Of a stretch of DNA of 58,069 nt, positions 23,601 through 33,669 are shown in pieces; the first letter of the stretch is position 1, and every line of letters begins with the position of its first letter. The notes below the pieces were generated by a model that did no database searches, was not told the DNA's origin, and was given only the letters and a program-made list of their open reading frames with translations. This DNA comes from Rhizaria sp. SCN 62-66 (Eukaryota > Rhizaria, unplaced). The position numbers and the translations under genes were made by a program. The stretch lies in contig MEDY01000168.1 of NCBI GenBank assembly GCA_001724265.1, forward strand, positions 1-58,069, written 5' to 3'.

Positions 23601-24740
23601 TCAATGCTGCCCGCACTCTCATTGCCATCTGCACATCATCATCAGCACTACAATCAGCACGGATTTGACATCCAAAGGCAGCGGGACACCCAGCATCATA
23701 AGCTGCAGAACGAGCCTTGTTGCCGCACCATGATAGAGTTTGCGTCGCCGCCACCTTATCATGCACAGCTCTTCCACCGCCAGTCACATTACTCTCAGAA
23801 CCAGCAGCAACATAGTCCATACGACTATAAGTACAACGGCGCCACCCACTACCATCAGCAACACGTTCAGATGCACAGACACAGTTTTAGTGAAGGAGAT
23901 TCTCACCGCTTTCACAGCAACAACGGAGGCGCCAGTGCCAATCTTGACCAGCTGCTCGTCAATACCGCTGCTGCGCCACCGACGCCTCTTTACTGGCCAC
24001 AAGCGGGACCGATACAAAGTATTGACGTTGCTAATTACAGCCCACATATGTTTCATCAACACGAGCTGCTATGGGGCCCGATGCCCCAGCCTGTTAGCTT
24101 AGAGGCTGCGTCCCAGACGCCAGCGTGGACTCTCTATCCAGACCCCCGCAGCGTGTGGCATCAGCTCCCACCACCTGTGCCTGCTCGGACTCACTTTGCC
24201 CCCAGTCACTTGACCCACGGCCAGCCGGGAATCCAACAGTACAGTGCCGAGTGTAGTCCGTATGCGCTAAAAAATCACACTTACTCATATCATCATCAAC
24301 ATCAGCATCCACAACCATCGCCACACCATCTCAGCCTTGTCTCACCGACGCAGAGCGTTGCTCACAGTCAGATTCAGACTCCAAATTACGCGCACAGTCA
24401 CTACAGTGTCGGCAATGTGAACGCACGCTTATCACTTTGCGTAACTGTATTTGTCGGTGACACCACTGCAGCTACTACAGCGGCTGCAGCGCTTATGGCA
24501 CTACAAAATGCGGCATTGACAGCGCGCGAGCTGCTCGCAGTGGATGCTGAGACCGACAATGCGACGAGCTATGATGACATCAAAACTGATCCAAGTGAGC
24601 TACTTGCAACATTGCGTGAAAGACAGGCGGACCTCTGGGCTGACTGCACCTTAGCTTTGACTGACATTGACAGCACAAACAAGGTCAATGCGGCAGTCGT
24701 GTTACGAGTTGCACCAGAAACGCATCAGCCAGAAGTATGA
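17683..24740 (+). CDS. large PH-domain protein whose frame contains four UAG codons
   Basis: Proposed exons: 17683-17751, 17797-20202 and 20319-24740. Introns are 17752-17796 (45 bp, GTATAT...GGGCAG) and 20203-20318 (GTTTGT...CGCTCAG), both phase 0. Read with standard stops the gene falls into pieces, but all breaks within one frame are TAG (18211, 19174, 19540, 22335). No TAA or TGA occurs in that frame over 2,298 codons until TGA at 24738. Exon 3 has a PH domain: it starts LFEGFLSYRKAGRFASWRTGYAVVTAYGCAVYE in two strands, carries large inserts, and ends in a helix-like FPTPNVAEQWLRVLRVAL. A second PH-like ending, WGWLCTFKTAENAQFF, lies before the second intron. The rest is Ser/Gln/His-rich. 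PH domains bind phosphoinositides or proteins; the partner is unknown. Codon use is AT-richer than in neighbouring genes. The first exon and short first intron are less certain. Confidence 0.78.
18211..18213 (+). other. in-frame UAG, first of four in the PH gene
   Basis: TAG follows QVQAPSQ and is followed in frame by PQPPPAASAP, a Gln/Pro-rich stretch that continues without interruption. The Gln-rich context fits Gln but does not prove it. Confidence 0.75.
19174..19176 (+). other. in-frame UAG, second of four in the PH gene
   Basis: TAG follows PTLQRK and is followed in frame by RPQRPCYCDECWTPS. The next 120 codons hold no stop. Confidence 0.72.
19540..19542 (+). other. in-frame UAG, third of four in the PH gene
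   Basis: TAG follows KKSEPH and is followed in frame by HQPLALTLTVTSAANQAR, leading into a 220-codon open stretch that ends at the second intron donor. Confidence 0.74.
22335..22337 (+). other. in-frame UAG, fourth of four in the PH gene
   Basis: TAG follows NDNINS and is followed in frame by SLTPVSSAQCAAQS. The open frame then runs 800 codons to TGA. It joins the PH-containing half to the Ser/His-rich C-terminal half. Confidence 0.75.
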
Positions 24741-27700
24741 GCGCTGACGCGTCCTTGATCAAATTCAGGAGCGTGGACAATATGGCGTTTGTTGATGCAT
24801 GTTGCATGAACAACTCTGTAGCATAAGACCCTCAAAACATGAGTGATATTTGCACAAACGCATTTAACGTTATATGAGCCTCAAACACATTTTACAATAC
24901 TAATACAATCCAACGCACATTTATGTTTATTTTGTGAGACTGGGCGCTGTATTGATACATCATATGAGCACAACCATAATCAAGTGTGGAGAGAAGACTT
25001 GAGTTCTTGTGGAGTGGAGAACAGTGTGAGCAAGACCTGTCAACGGACTGTAATTCAGCTTGTAGCTGATTGTGCAGAGTATCACACTCTCACTGGCGAT
25101 CACACTGATGTGTTCCCAAACACGTAATAACAACGCTCTCAACTCTTCGAACAAGAGTAGTAGTATCTGGTTGAGTTCCCATTAAGCAGAGCGGCACATG
25201 TACAAGCACATGCGACTCTATCAAGAGATCACGTCAACTACAAATATTACTGGCATGAAAGGGTAGCCGAGAAGAGGAACGCAATTATCAGGAGTGTGAA
25301 CACAAAACAATGAGCTCGACAACAAGAGAAACGCGCGTCGCGACGAACTCGTCGGTTTTTTTCTTTCTTTTGGATTTTCTTTGGTTATTGATTTTGATGT
25401 CATGATTTTGCTTCGCTTTGGGAAGTGCTATTTCTGTTACTTTCTTGGTTTCACTTTAAACTGAACTTAAATAGAGTCGACATCACTCTGACCATAACCG
25501 TGCTTTTGATATCGGTCAAGTGCGGCGACACGAGGAGGCTCACAATAGGACGACGACGATGACGCAAAATGATGTTGATGTTGTTAACATTGTTGAAATT
25601 CAGGATGCAGTTAAAAAGTAAGAGAATTCTGTGGCAGGGATTGCCCAAGTTTGCGTTGCGATGGCATGGACTATCGCAACAGCGGGTAAGTGTTGCTATC
25701 TAAACATGAGAGGGACAGTGACTGACGTCAGCGTTCTAGCTGTCACTACTGCTTTCAATACTGTTGTGTTAGCCGTTTGCATCCGTGTTAGTTCGTGCTC
25801 GAGTTGGGATCGTGTTGCAATAGTAGCCAAAGACAGGTACGATTGTTCAAAACAAACGTTCATGTTCGCGAGTTACGAAAGCAATAATAGCGGGAGCTCA
25901 CAAGGAACTTACAAGTGAATGGACATCACGTAAGACGATGGAAAGGCTGTACAAAAGTAATGATAGTTGCGCATGTACAAATGATGATAAACAAACTAAC
26001 GCTTGAGATCGTAAGAATGAAGCACGTAAACGAGTACGTGACGAGAAAAAAATACTATGATTTAGTGCTAGCACGTTTCGCACAAAAAGAATTTAGCGAA
26101 TCACGACTGACAGATGATACAAAAAATAAACTGTTACAAAAAAGAAACAAGTGTGTACAAAGCCACTGCATGGTATACGGGTGCACAACGCTTGCAAGAT
26201 CGTGATGCGAGTGCGGTTGTGTCTCGACCTGCGCCTGAGCCAGTGCATCTGGGTGTGTGAGTGAGGGTGGGCAAGAAGGCCATGCAGTGGTTCTGCGTGA
26301 TAAAAATCAACAGCAGACACGCCATCAAGAAATAGCAGCGGCGACGAATGCTAACTACGTGCACGATTGTGGTATCACGCGTGAGTGCGGAGAAGCAGAT
26401 GAAAAAAAATAAGACGTGATGGTGAACATAGAATGATGGTCGACAACAGTAGAGTGGTTGGTTGAGTGAATGTGAGATAGTGATTGGTGAATAGTGTAAG
26501 TGAATGAGGGACAAAGTGAATAAAGGGAGGGACGAGTGAGTGATTGAGTAAATGAGGGAATGCGTGACTGAGGAAGGGACTAAATGAATGAACGAACGAG
26601 TAATACAAGCAGCAGTAAAACTTGCCACACATGATGGTCTAGCAAAAAAAACTTAAAACAAAACAACAACAGAACATAACAAACAAAAGGAGACACAGCA
26701 TTACCTCAGACATAAAAAGACACAAAAACAGAGTAAGTATTGAGAAGTCATTGGATGCGACGCAGAAGCTGGTGACACCATGACGTGCAGGAAAAAAGCA
26801 AACAAAACAAAGACTTCTCAAAACAAACGCGAAAAAGACTTTAGCAGAATATAAGGACAGAGCACCAATGCGATGAACTTAGAATTGATACCAAGAGGGA
26901 GGAAAAGTGAGATGTGAGAGATAGCATTAGGTCAAAAAGACATGATTTGGGTGGGAGGGAGCGGGGGGATCGGCGGTGAATCGAGGACAGGAGCTAATAA
27001 AAAAGACAATTACAATTAATGATTACGAAAGCGAAAAACATGACGGTGATATGAAATGAAACGATGCCGTTGATAATGCCAGGGCCGCGTCGGCCACGCG
27101 TCCGGCAAATTTGTTTGGTTTGTTGCAATCAGCCGAAGCCAAAGAACAGCGGAGCCCCAGAAAAAGACGGCAGAACATACAGCAAACTCCCCTCAAAGAC
27201 ACCACACACACGCACACACATTCTCACTTATTACTAGTTTGATTGGACAGTAGCCACCGAGAGTCTGCAGTGGTCGATTGCATCCTCAGCAGTTCCGTAC
27301 ACGAGGCACAGACACAACGAAGAATGATAAAATAAAACTAGTGACACGAAAAAAAGAACCTCAAAAAAAAAATATGAAACAATAAAAACAGAGCATAACG
27401 GGAGGACGAGTATTGTGTCATACCCAAGATATACCGAGACTTGATCAATAGTTAAGAATTGCAAACATGCAACACTTGCCATCAAATGCAACTATCGCAA
27501 CGTTCAGCAACAAACGAGAAAACAAATCCAAAAAAGCAAAACATATACACACAAAAATATACAAGTTATAAAACCGAGAGATGCAAATAACGTTAGCAGC
27601 GCACACCAGGTTAGATTGGAGTTAATACGTTTAGACGATGGCTAGAGTTTGCGGTTAACCTTAGCAAGAGCAAACCAAGCACCAAAAAACAACAAGTACA

Positions 27701-28152
27701 CACAGCTGAAATTAATAATTATAATGAGCATATCAGATAACAACAGAGACTCAAGTCGAGACACTTCTATCTATAATTTGTACGAGCGGCAATCAGAAGC
27801 CACCGTGATCACAGCAACAGCAACAGCAACAGCAACAAGGGCCAACAAGGCCACCGACAAGCCTTGCCAGAGGCCGGGACAAGAGCACGGTAGAGTCTCC
27901 GTGTCAGCGGCAGATCGATCCAGAGATATTGGCCGCTCTCTATAGCAGCTGAGAAGAAAGCAAAGCTGAGCTGGGCCAGATTACACTGCACACATGGACT
28001 GACGGACTGACACTGATTTGAGATGATATGAACGAAGCTTAGCGCATAAGTTATTAGCAAGCACGCGAGCGCGCGACGCAGCCAGTCAAACTGCACGCGC
28101 CGCCACCCGCATGAATTCGCTTCCCATTAAGAGAACTATACGGAGCGACGGC
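24741..28152. other. 3.4-kb gene-poor convergent region
   Basis: An AT-rich spacer between the convergent ends of the PH gene (+) and the TALE gene (-). Open frames are short and lack the GC-rich codon pattern of genuine genes here. At about 26450-26605 there is degenerate tetranucleotide repetition of the TGAG/TGAA/TGAC kind. No tRNA, transposon or coding exon was recognised. Non-coding RNA cannot be excluded by eye. Confidence 0.5.
26450..26605. repeat. degenerate TGAR-type tetranucleotide repeat
   Basis: The stretch is dominated by imperfect GAGTGAGTGA/GAATGAATGA-like units, an eroded microsatellite in intergenic DNA. Confidence 0.6.
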
Positions 28153-28463
28153 TTAGCCCCGCGCCCGCTTGGCCGGCCGGCCCGGCGGGCGCTTGCCTGG
28201 CGGGCGGGTAGGCTTGCTGTTCACAACATCCAGTTTCTCATGTTCCACAGCAGCAGCAACAGCCGCAGTTGCAGCCGTCGCCGCAGGGTTGGGGTGTTCG
28301 GTGGCCGCGGTGGCGTCGGCGTCGGCGTCAGCAGCGCTGTCGCCGGTATACTTGTCTTCGTCGTTGTCAATCATCGGACTGGAGTGGCTGCTCACCTCCG
28401 TCTCCGCCTCAGCCTCCGCCTCATCGTGGCTGTGGCCGTGGCCGAGGTAGCCGTCGTCGTGCC

Positions 28464-28495
<32 letters not shown>

Positions 28496-30510
28496 ACGAG
28501 GCCCTCGGCGTCGACCTCCGGCAGCAGACTGCCGCCGTCGTCATCTTCGTCCTCGTAGTCGCTCTCGCCGGCGTCGTTGCCAGCTTTGGCACTGACGGCA
28601 TTGCTAGCGTTCGAGTTCGACGCGGCGGCGGCGGCAGCAGCCATCGCCGCCGCCACGGCCGTCGCGGCCGCAGGGCTGTTGCTGGGGGCGTGGCCTTGAC
28701 CGTGACCGTGGCTTTGGCTGTGGTTGCGTGCGGCCGCGGCGACTGCGGCCTCGGCGGCCGCGGTGGCGGCGGCGATCACGGCACCGGGGCTGTTGTTGTT
28801 GCTGGGGTTGGCCGAGTACCCACTCACGTTGCCGCTGTTGCCGCTGTTCAAGCCCACACCTGCGTTGTAGGCGGTGGCGTGCGCGTTAGCGTGGCTGACC
28901 ACGCTCGGGCCGCTGCTGCTGTTGCTGTTGCTGTTGCTGTTGTTGTTGTTGTTGTTGTTGCTGGGCGGCGCGGGCTGGATAGCACCCGACTTAAGCAGCG
29001 GGCGCCAGATGCGGACGCGCGCGTTAATGAACCAGTAGTTGACCTGCTTGATGCTGAGCCCGGACTGCGCCGCCAGCTTGGCTTTCTCATCGTCCGTCGG
29101 GTACGGGTGCGAGAAGTGCTCGTAAAAGAAGTTGTTCAGAGTCGCCACGGCCTAATCAACACGAAAATAAGAAAAACAAATTTAAAGAAATATCGAAATG
29201 TGATATAATATAAAAAACTCAAAACATACGATACTCAAGAGTAAGGCTAGTGATCATAAGTCGACATACCTGACGCGAAAGCATCGCGCGCTTCAGCGAG
29301 CCGCCAGCGCCGCCGCCGCCGGCGACAGCGCCCTCGGCCTCAGCGGCGGCCGCGGCGGCGCGGGCACCGGCAGCAGCGGCGCCCGCGCTGATGTTGTTGG
29401 CCACGTTCACGTGCACGCGCGTGCCTGCGTGCGGTGACGGCACCGAGGGGTAGCGCACCTGACTCGCGGCCACAGCGGCGGCGGCCGCGGCCGAGTTGGG
29501 GTACTTGGCGGGCTGCCCAGTCAACGTCGCGGCGGCCGCGGACTGGGGCACGGGGACCTTGCCGGCTAACAGGGCCACGATGTCGGTCGCGCTCGCTGCC
29601 GAGGCTGGCACACCAGCGTTGACTCCACCGCTGGCGCTGCCGCCGCTGCCGCTGGCGCTGCCGTGGCTGAGTGCGGCCACTGCGTTGTTGAGGCGCGAAA
29701 AGAGGGTCGTGTCGGCCGGGTCCCCCATCTCAGCGCCGGCGCCGGCGCCCGCGGTCTGCGAAGGAGGCTGAGACTGCAGCAGTAGCTGGTCCCCCGCGGC
29801 GACGGCAACGGCTGCCTTCGCGGCGGCCTCGGCCTCGGCCTTGGCCGCCGCGAGCGCCGCCATGCGCGCGGTCGTGGTGCCAGCGGGCCGACCAGACTGC
29901 CGCGGCAGTCCCGCCGCGGCGCCCGAGGCCAGTTGCAGCGGCACTGAGACGCTGGCAGCGCCCGCGGCCGCCGCGGCGGTGGCTCTCGCGAGCGCGCTCG
30001 CGCGCAGCAGGAGCTTGCTTTTGGCGGCTTTGCCCTTTGTCAGCGCGCCGCGGGCGAGCGCGCGCATCTGCGCTTGCGCCTGCGCCTGCGAGGAGGCGCC
30101 GCCGCGCGGCAGCGTCTGCAGCTGTGTGTTCAGCTGCGCCTGCTGCTGCGCACCGAGCCCTAGCGCCTGCGCCTGCGATTGCTGGCCCGCGCGCTGGATC
30201 TGCGCGTTCAGGGTCGCGCGGGCCTGCGCCTGCGCCTGCGTCTTGAGACGCGCCTGCACCTGCGCCTGCGCCTGTGCCTGGGCATGTGCCTGGGCCTGCG
30301 CCTGCAGTTGCAGCTGGGCCTGAGCCTGAGCCTGCGCCCGCGCCTGGGCCTGGGCGATTGCCTGGGCCTGCGTGATGGCTTGGTACTGCTGCAGAGCGAG
30401 GAGTTGCTGCTGTTGCTGCTGCAGCTGCAGCTGCTGCTGGCGCTGCTGCTGCTGGAGCAACTGGTCCTGCTGCTCGTTGTATTGTTGCTGTTGTTGCTGC
30501 TGCTGGAGCA

Positions 30511-30546
<36 letters not shown>

Positions 30547-31233
30547 AGAGGTTGCCCGGGGCGGCGACGCCGGCGCGCCCCGCAGCATTGACAGCCGCGA
30601 CGCCGTTGGGACCGGCACTCATGTGAGGGCTACCGCCGGTGGCGTTGGCAATGCTGTTGTTGCCGTTGCCGTTGCTAGCCGCACTGCCGCTGCTACTGTT
30701 GTCGGCCGGGGTGAACGCGAAGGCAACGACGCGCTGCAGCTGCTGCAGCGTCTGCGTCAGCGTGGCCTGCTGCTGCTGCAGCTGTTGCACCGCGGCGACC
30801 ACGATCGCTGGCGTGCCAGGGACGGAGCCGGCGAGCGTGAGCAGCAGTTGCTGCTGGTGCGTGATCTGGGTCAGCTGCGCAAACGCCTGGCTGGCCGCAA
30901 CCTGCAGCGCGGTGACAATGACCGCGTCGTGTGCGGTGTAACCGCCGCCGCCGCTGCCGCTGTTGCTGCCGTTGTTAGAGCTCGAGCTGTTGTTGCTGCC
31001 GCTACCTGGCGCGGCAGCGGACTGATTAGTCATGTTGCCGGCCGCGCCGGAGTTGGCGAGCGTGTTCAGGTTGGTCGGCGGGGTGCCACAACTGCCGCCC
31101 CCACTGTTGTTGTTGTTGTTGCTGTTGCTGTGGGTTTGAGCGAAGGCCTGGGCAGCGAGCGCAGTCAGGCTCGCCGTCGTGTTGCTGTTGCTGTTGTTGT
31201 TGTTCGTGTTGTTGGCCACTGGGCCGCGACCAA

Positions 31234-31264
<31 letters not shown>

Positions 31265-32440
31265 TTGCAGTTGATGCAGGATCAGCTGCTGTTGCTGCTG
31301 CGGTGACAGTTGCGACAGCTGCGCCAACAGCCCCGCCGCGCTGGCGCCGCCGCCAGCGAGCGCGGCGGCCACGGCGGCCGCGTTGCCGTTAGTCAAACCG
31401 GGAGCGCTGTTGTTACCGGTACCGTTGCCGTTGCCGTAGTAGTAGTTGTTGTTGCTGAGCGTCGTGACCAGAGAGCTCGGCGTCGTGAGCGTAGAGCTGG
31501 GAGCTGACTGCCCAGACTGCCCAACACTCGCTGAGCTGGCTGAGAGGGCCGAGGGCAAGGACAGATGCGCCGAGGCGGAGAGCGGGGGCGCAGCGGCGGC
31601 CAGCAACAGCGCGGAGGCCACCGAGGCCGAGCCCGCTCCCGTCGAAGACGACGACGGGATCGCAGACAGGACGGCAGACGGCAGCGCCGAGGCGGAGGGC
31701 ACTGCGGTGAGGATCGCGGGGGACACGCCCACCGACGCGGCGCCGTCCAGCAGAGCTCCGACAGCGGCACCGTTGCCGGCGACAGAGCCAGAGCCAAGGC
31801 CGGCAGCGTTAAGCAGACGCGGAGAGACGTTCGAGGCGCTGCTACCGAGGCTGCCGAGTCCGACGTTGTTGGCGGCGCCACTGAGGAGCCCGACGCTGTT
31901 AGCGCTGGTGTTGGAGCGCGTAAGCGTGGCGAGCGTGTCGGCGAGCCGCGCGCGCTTGGCAATCTGCTCGATGTTGGCGGCGTCGTCTGCGGCTGAGGGG
32001 ACGAAGGAGCCCGGGACGGGAGGAGCGGAGGAGAAGGAGCCTGAGGACCCCGCGGAGGCCGAGTAAGGGGACGCGGGCACTGCGCCGCCGCTGCCGGACG
32101 CCGCCCCGGCGTTACCAGATGCAGGGGCGGGCGCAGAGGTGAAAGCGTTGGCAGCGCCGTTGGCGGCGGCGGCGGCGGCGAGAGAGGTCATTGAGGGCGT
32201 GAACGGATTCAGGGATGGGCGTGATGACGTGGCGGCGAGAGAGGAAAGCGCAGAGTCGGGCGTCAGTGCAGCGGGCTTGACAGAGACGGCGCTGTGCTGC
32301 AGGCCAGGGGTGCCGCCGCTGTCAGATGATATATCGGCCGGGGGGCGCGAGAAGAGCGGCGCGCGGGCGGCGGCGGGCGAAGGCGGGCTGAGGGAGCTGT
32401 CGGCATAAGGTCGCGGGGTCAGGTGGGGGGGCGCAGCCAT
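28153..32440 (-). CDS. TALE-class homeodomain transcription factor, very long N-terminal region
   Basis: Exon 1 is 32440-29270 (1,057 codons) and exon 2 is 29151-28153; the intron 29269-29152 is GTATGT...ATTAG, phase 0. The total is 1,389 aa, ending in TAA. The homeodomain spans the junction: LKRAMLSRQ in exon 1, then [21 protein letters not shown] with the three-residue PYP loop of TALE proteins, and [19 protein letters not shown] as the recognition helix. Ile at position 50 is the TALE hallmark. The usual Arg at position 54 (NARRRI) is Val here, which may change base contacts. The N-terminal 1,040 residues are Ser, Asn, Gln and Ala runs with no recognised domain. The C-terminus has a nine-Asp run and ends in [17 protein letters not shown], which contains an AT-hook-like GRP core and is strongly basic. 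It is a DNA-binding nuclear protein by family. Confidence 0.93.
28463..28494. repeat. GTC microsatellite, polyAsp tract
   Basis: A run of GTC (GAC on the coding strand) encodes nine Asp in the acidic part of the TALE protein C-terminal to its homeodomain. Confidence 0.8.
30395..30546. repeat. CTG-rich region, polyGln in TALE protein
   Basis: Extended CTG/TTG repetition encodes Gln-rich segments with runs of up to about eleven Gln, interspersed with Leu, Arg and Tyr. Just C-terminal to it in the protein (about 30050-30390) the coding sequence is an imperfect repeat of Gln-Ala pairs. Confidence 0.8.
31238..31302. repeat. CTG/TTG tract, polyGln in TALE protein
   Basis: A second Gln-coding tract in the N-terminal region of the TALE protein, with about ten consecutive Gln after a short break. 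Confidence 0.75.
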
Positions 32441-33669
32441 GCGGCGGGGAAACGGGGGCGCGGCGCGACGGGACGGAAACGATGGGAAAGGCCGCGTGGG
32501 AAAGGGAAAAGATCGTGGGGTCGGGCGCGGGTGCGGGGGTAGAGAGGAAAGTGCTTGGCGAGACGTTTGTCAAGCTCTGACTCGTGAGCAGCACTGTTTA
32601 GAGGAAGAATAACGACAGAAAATGCATAGGAGGTGAGATGTGACAGAGGCAGACAGATACAACAAGAGTGAATCTGCTGTTTCAAATTAGTTAAGCTGAC
32701 ATATAGCGACTGCGCGCGGCGTGACGTGAGCGTATTGTCGACCGTTGGTGTGGAAGAATGTTGACAAGGACGATATTCGCGAAACGAGAATAAACGACTT
32801 CCCCAAGTGCGTTACACAAAAACTAAAGACAGATCTGTACAGAAAACCCACTAATGCACCTAAATTAGACCTTTTAGCACTGCCAACCGTGCGCCGGACA
32901 ACGGTCTATGCGGGGCAAAAAGTGGACAACCAGCCAGGTCAGCCAGTGCCTCTGTCTTGGCCCTTGTCGACGAGACAGCAGTGCGCCCTCATCTGCCCAC
33001 GGTCACCAATCGCGTCATTCTGGCAAGCTATTCGCGTTTTTATGCGGTATATCTGCCCTGCACAATGAGCGCGTGGATTGATTTTGATAGCCCTTTCTAT
33101 AGATATATTTGAACAAGTTCCAGCTCTGCTCCCCGATATCTATTTCTCGAGGGAGCTCAGTCGAACGGGCCGCGACCGCTGTGGATAGATGTCGGGAGCA
33201 ATAAAGACTGTGCATTAACCACGTGCGTTATTTATTCAGACTAAGACAATTGTATAGATATCTCACTCGCGACCAGCCTGCTGCCGATAGAAAGGATCGA
33301 CCGTGTTTGCCTCCTGTTGTCCGAACTTATTTTTTTGCACCCCGGACTAGGTCGGCCGGCTTGCTGGACTGACTGACAGAGCGTAACGGCCATAGGTGGG
33401 AGATATATTCAAAGCAGGGATGCCCAAGAGCAAGACGAATCGCAATTTAACTATATGATAACGTTTATTGTAACACATGCTGCCACTGCTATACATCTTT
33501 ATCAACGACAGTTCCGCTTTGCTATATCTCAGAACATCTTCCGACCTGTGCCTCTTGACTCCAACAGCTTGCTTTCTTCTCCAGAGGCATCTAGCCCCTT
33601 ACTATTCATTTGTTTTTACACATCGACCGGACGACAGAATTGCCCGTGCACGCAGCGCGCCACTGCCCG
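32441..33669. promoter_or_regulatory. divergent intergenic region, TALE / LRR
   Basis: About 1.2 kb between divergent starts. The 150 bases next to the TALE ATG are GC-rich (leader); the rest is AT-rich. GATATC/AGATAT motifs are frequent, including TAGATATCT at 33255-33263 and related copies at about 33103, 33136 and 33404. An open frame at 32745-33068 was considered and not accepted as a gene. No RNA gene was recognised. Confidence 0.45.

Noticed and set aside
17683-24740. The PH gene as a pseudogene or as five separate genes
   Set aside because: All in-frame breaks are the same codon, TAG, with no TAA, TGA or frameshift. The intervening segments have no starts, promoters or AT-rich spacers, and ARL8 independently shows sense UAG.
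26134-26628. Ser/His/Leu-rich open frame on the minus strand
   Set aside because: It is produced by the degenerate TGAR tetranucleotide repeat; no coding signature.
32745-33068. 107-codon open frame between TALE and LRR
   Set aside because: The composition is AT-rich compared with genuine exons, there is no domain, and it ends in ordinary spacer DNA.
33610-33669. Upstream TTG start of the LRR gene, adding 20 residues
   Set aside because: Nuclear eukaryotic genes rarely use TTG; the in-frame ATG at 33670 follows directly.
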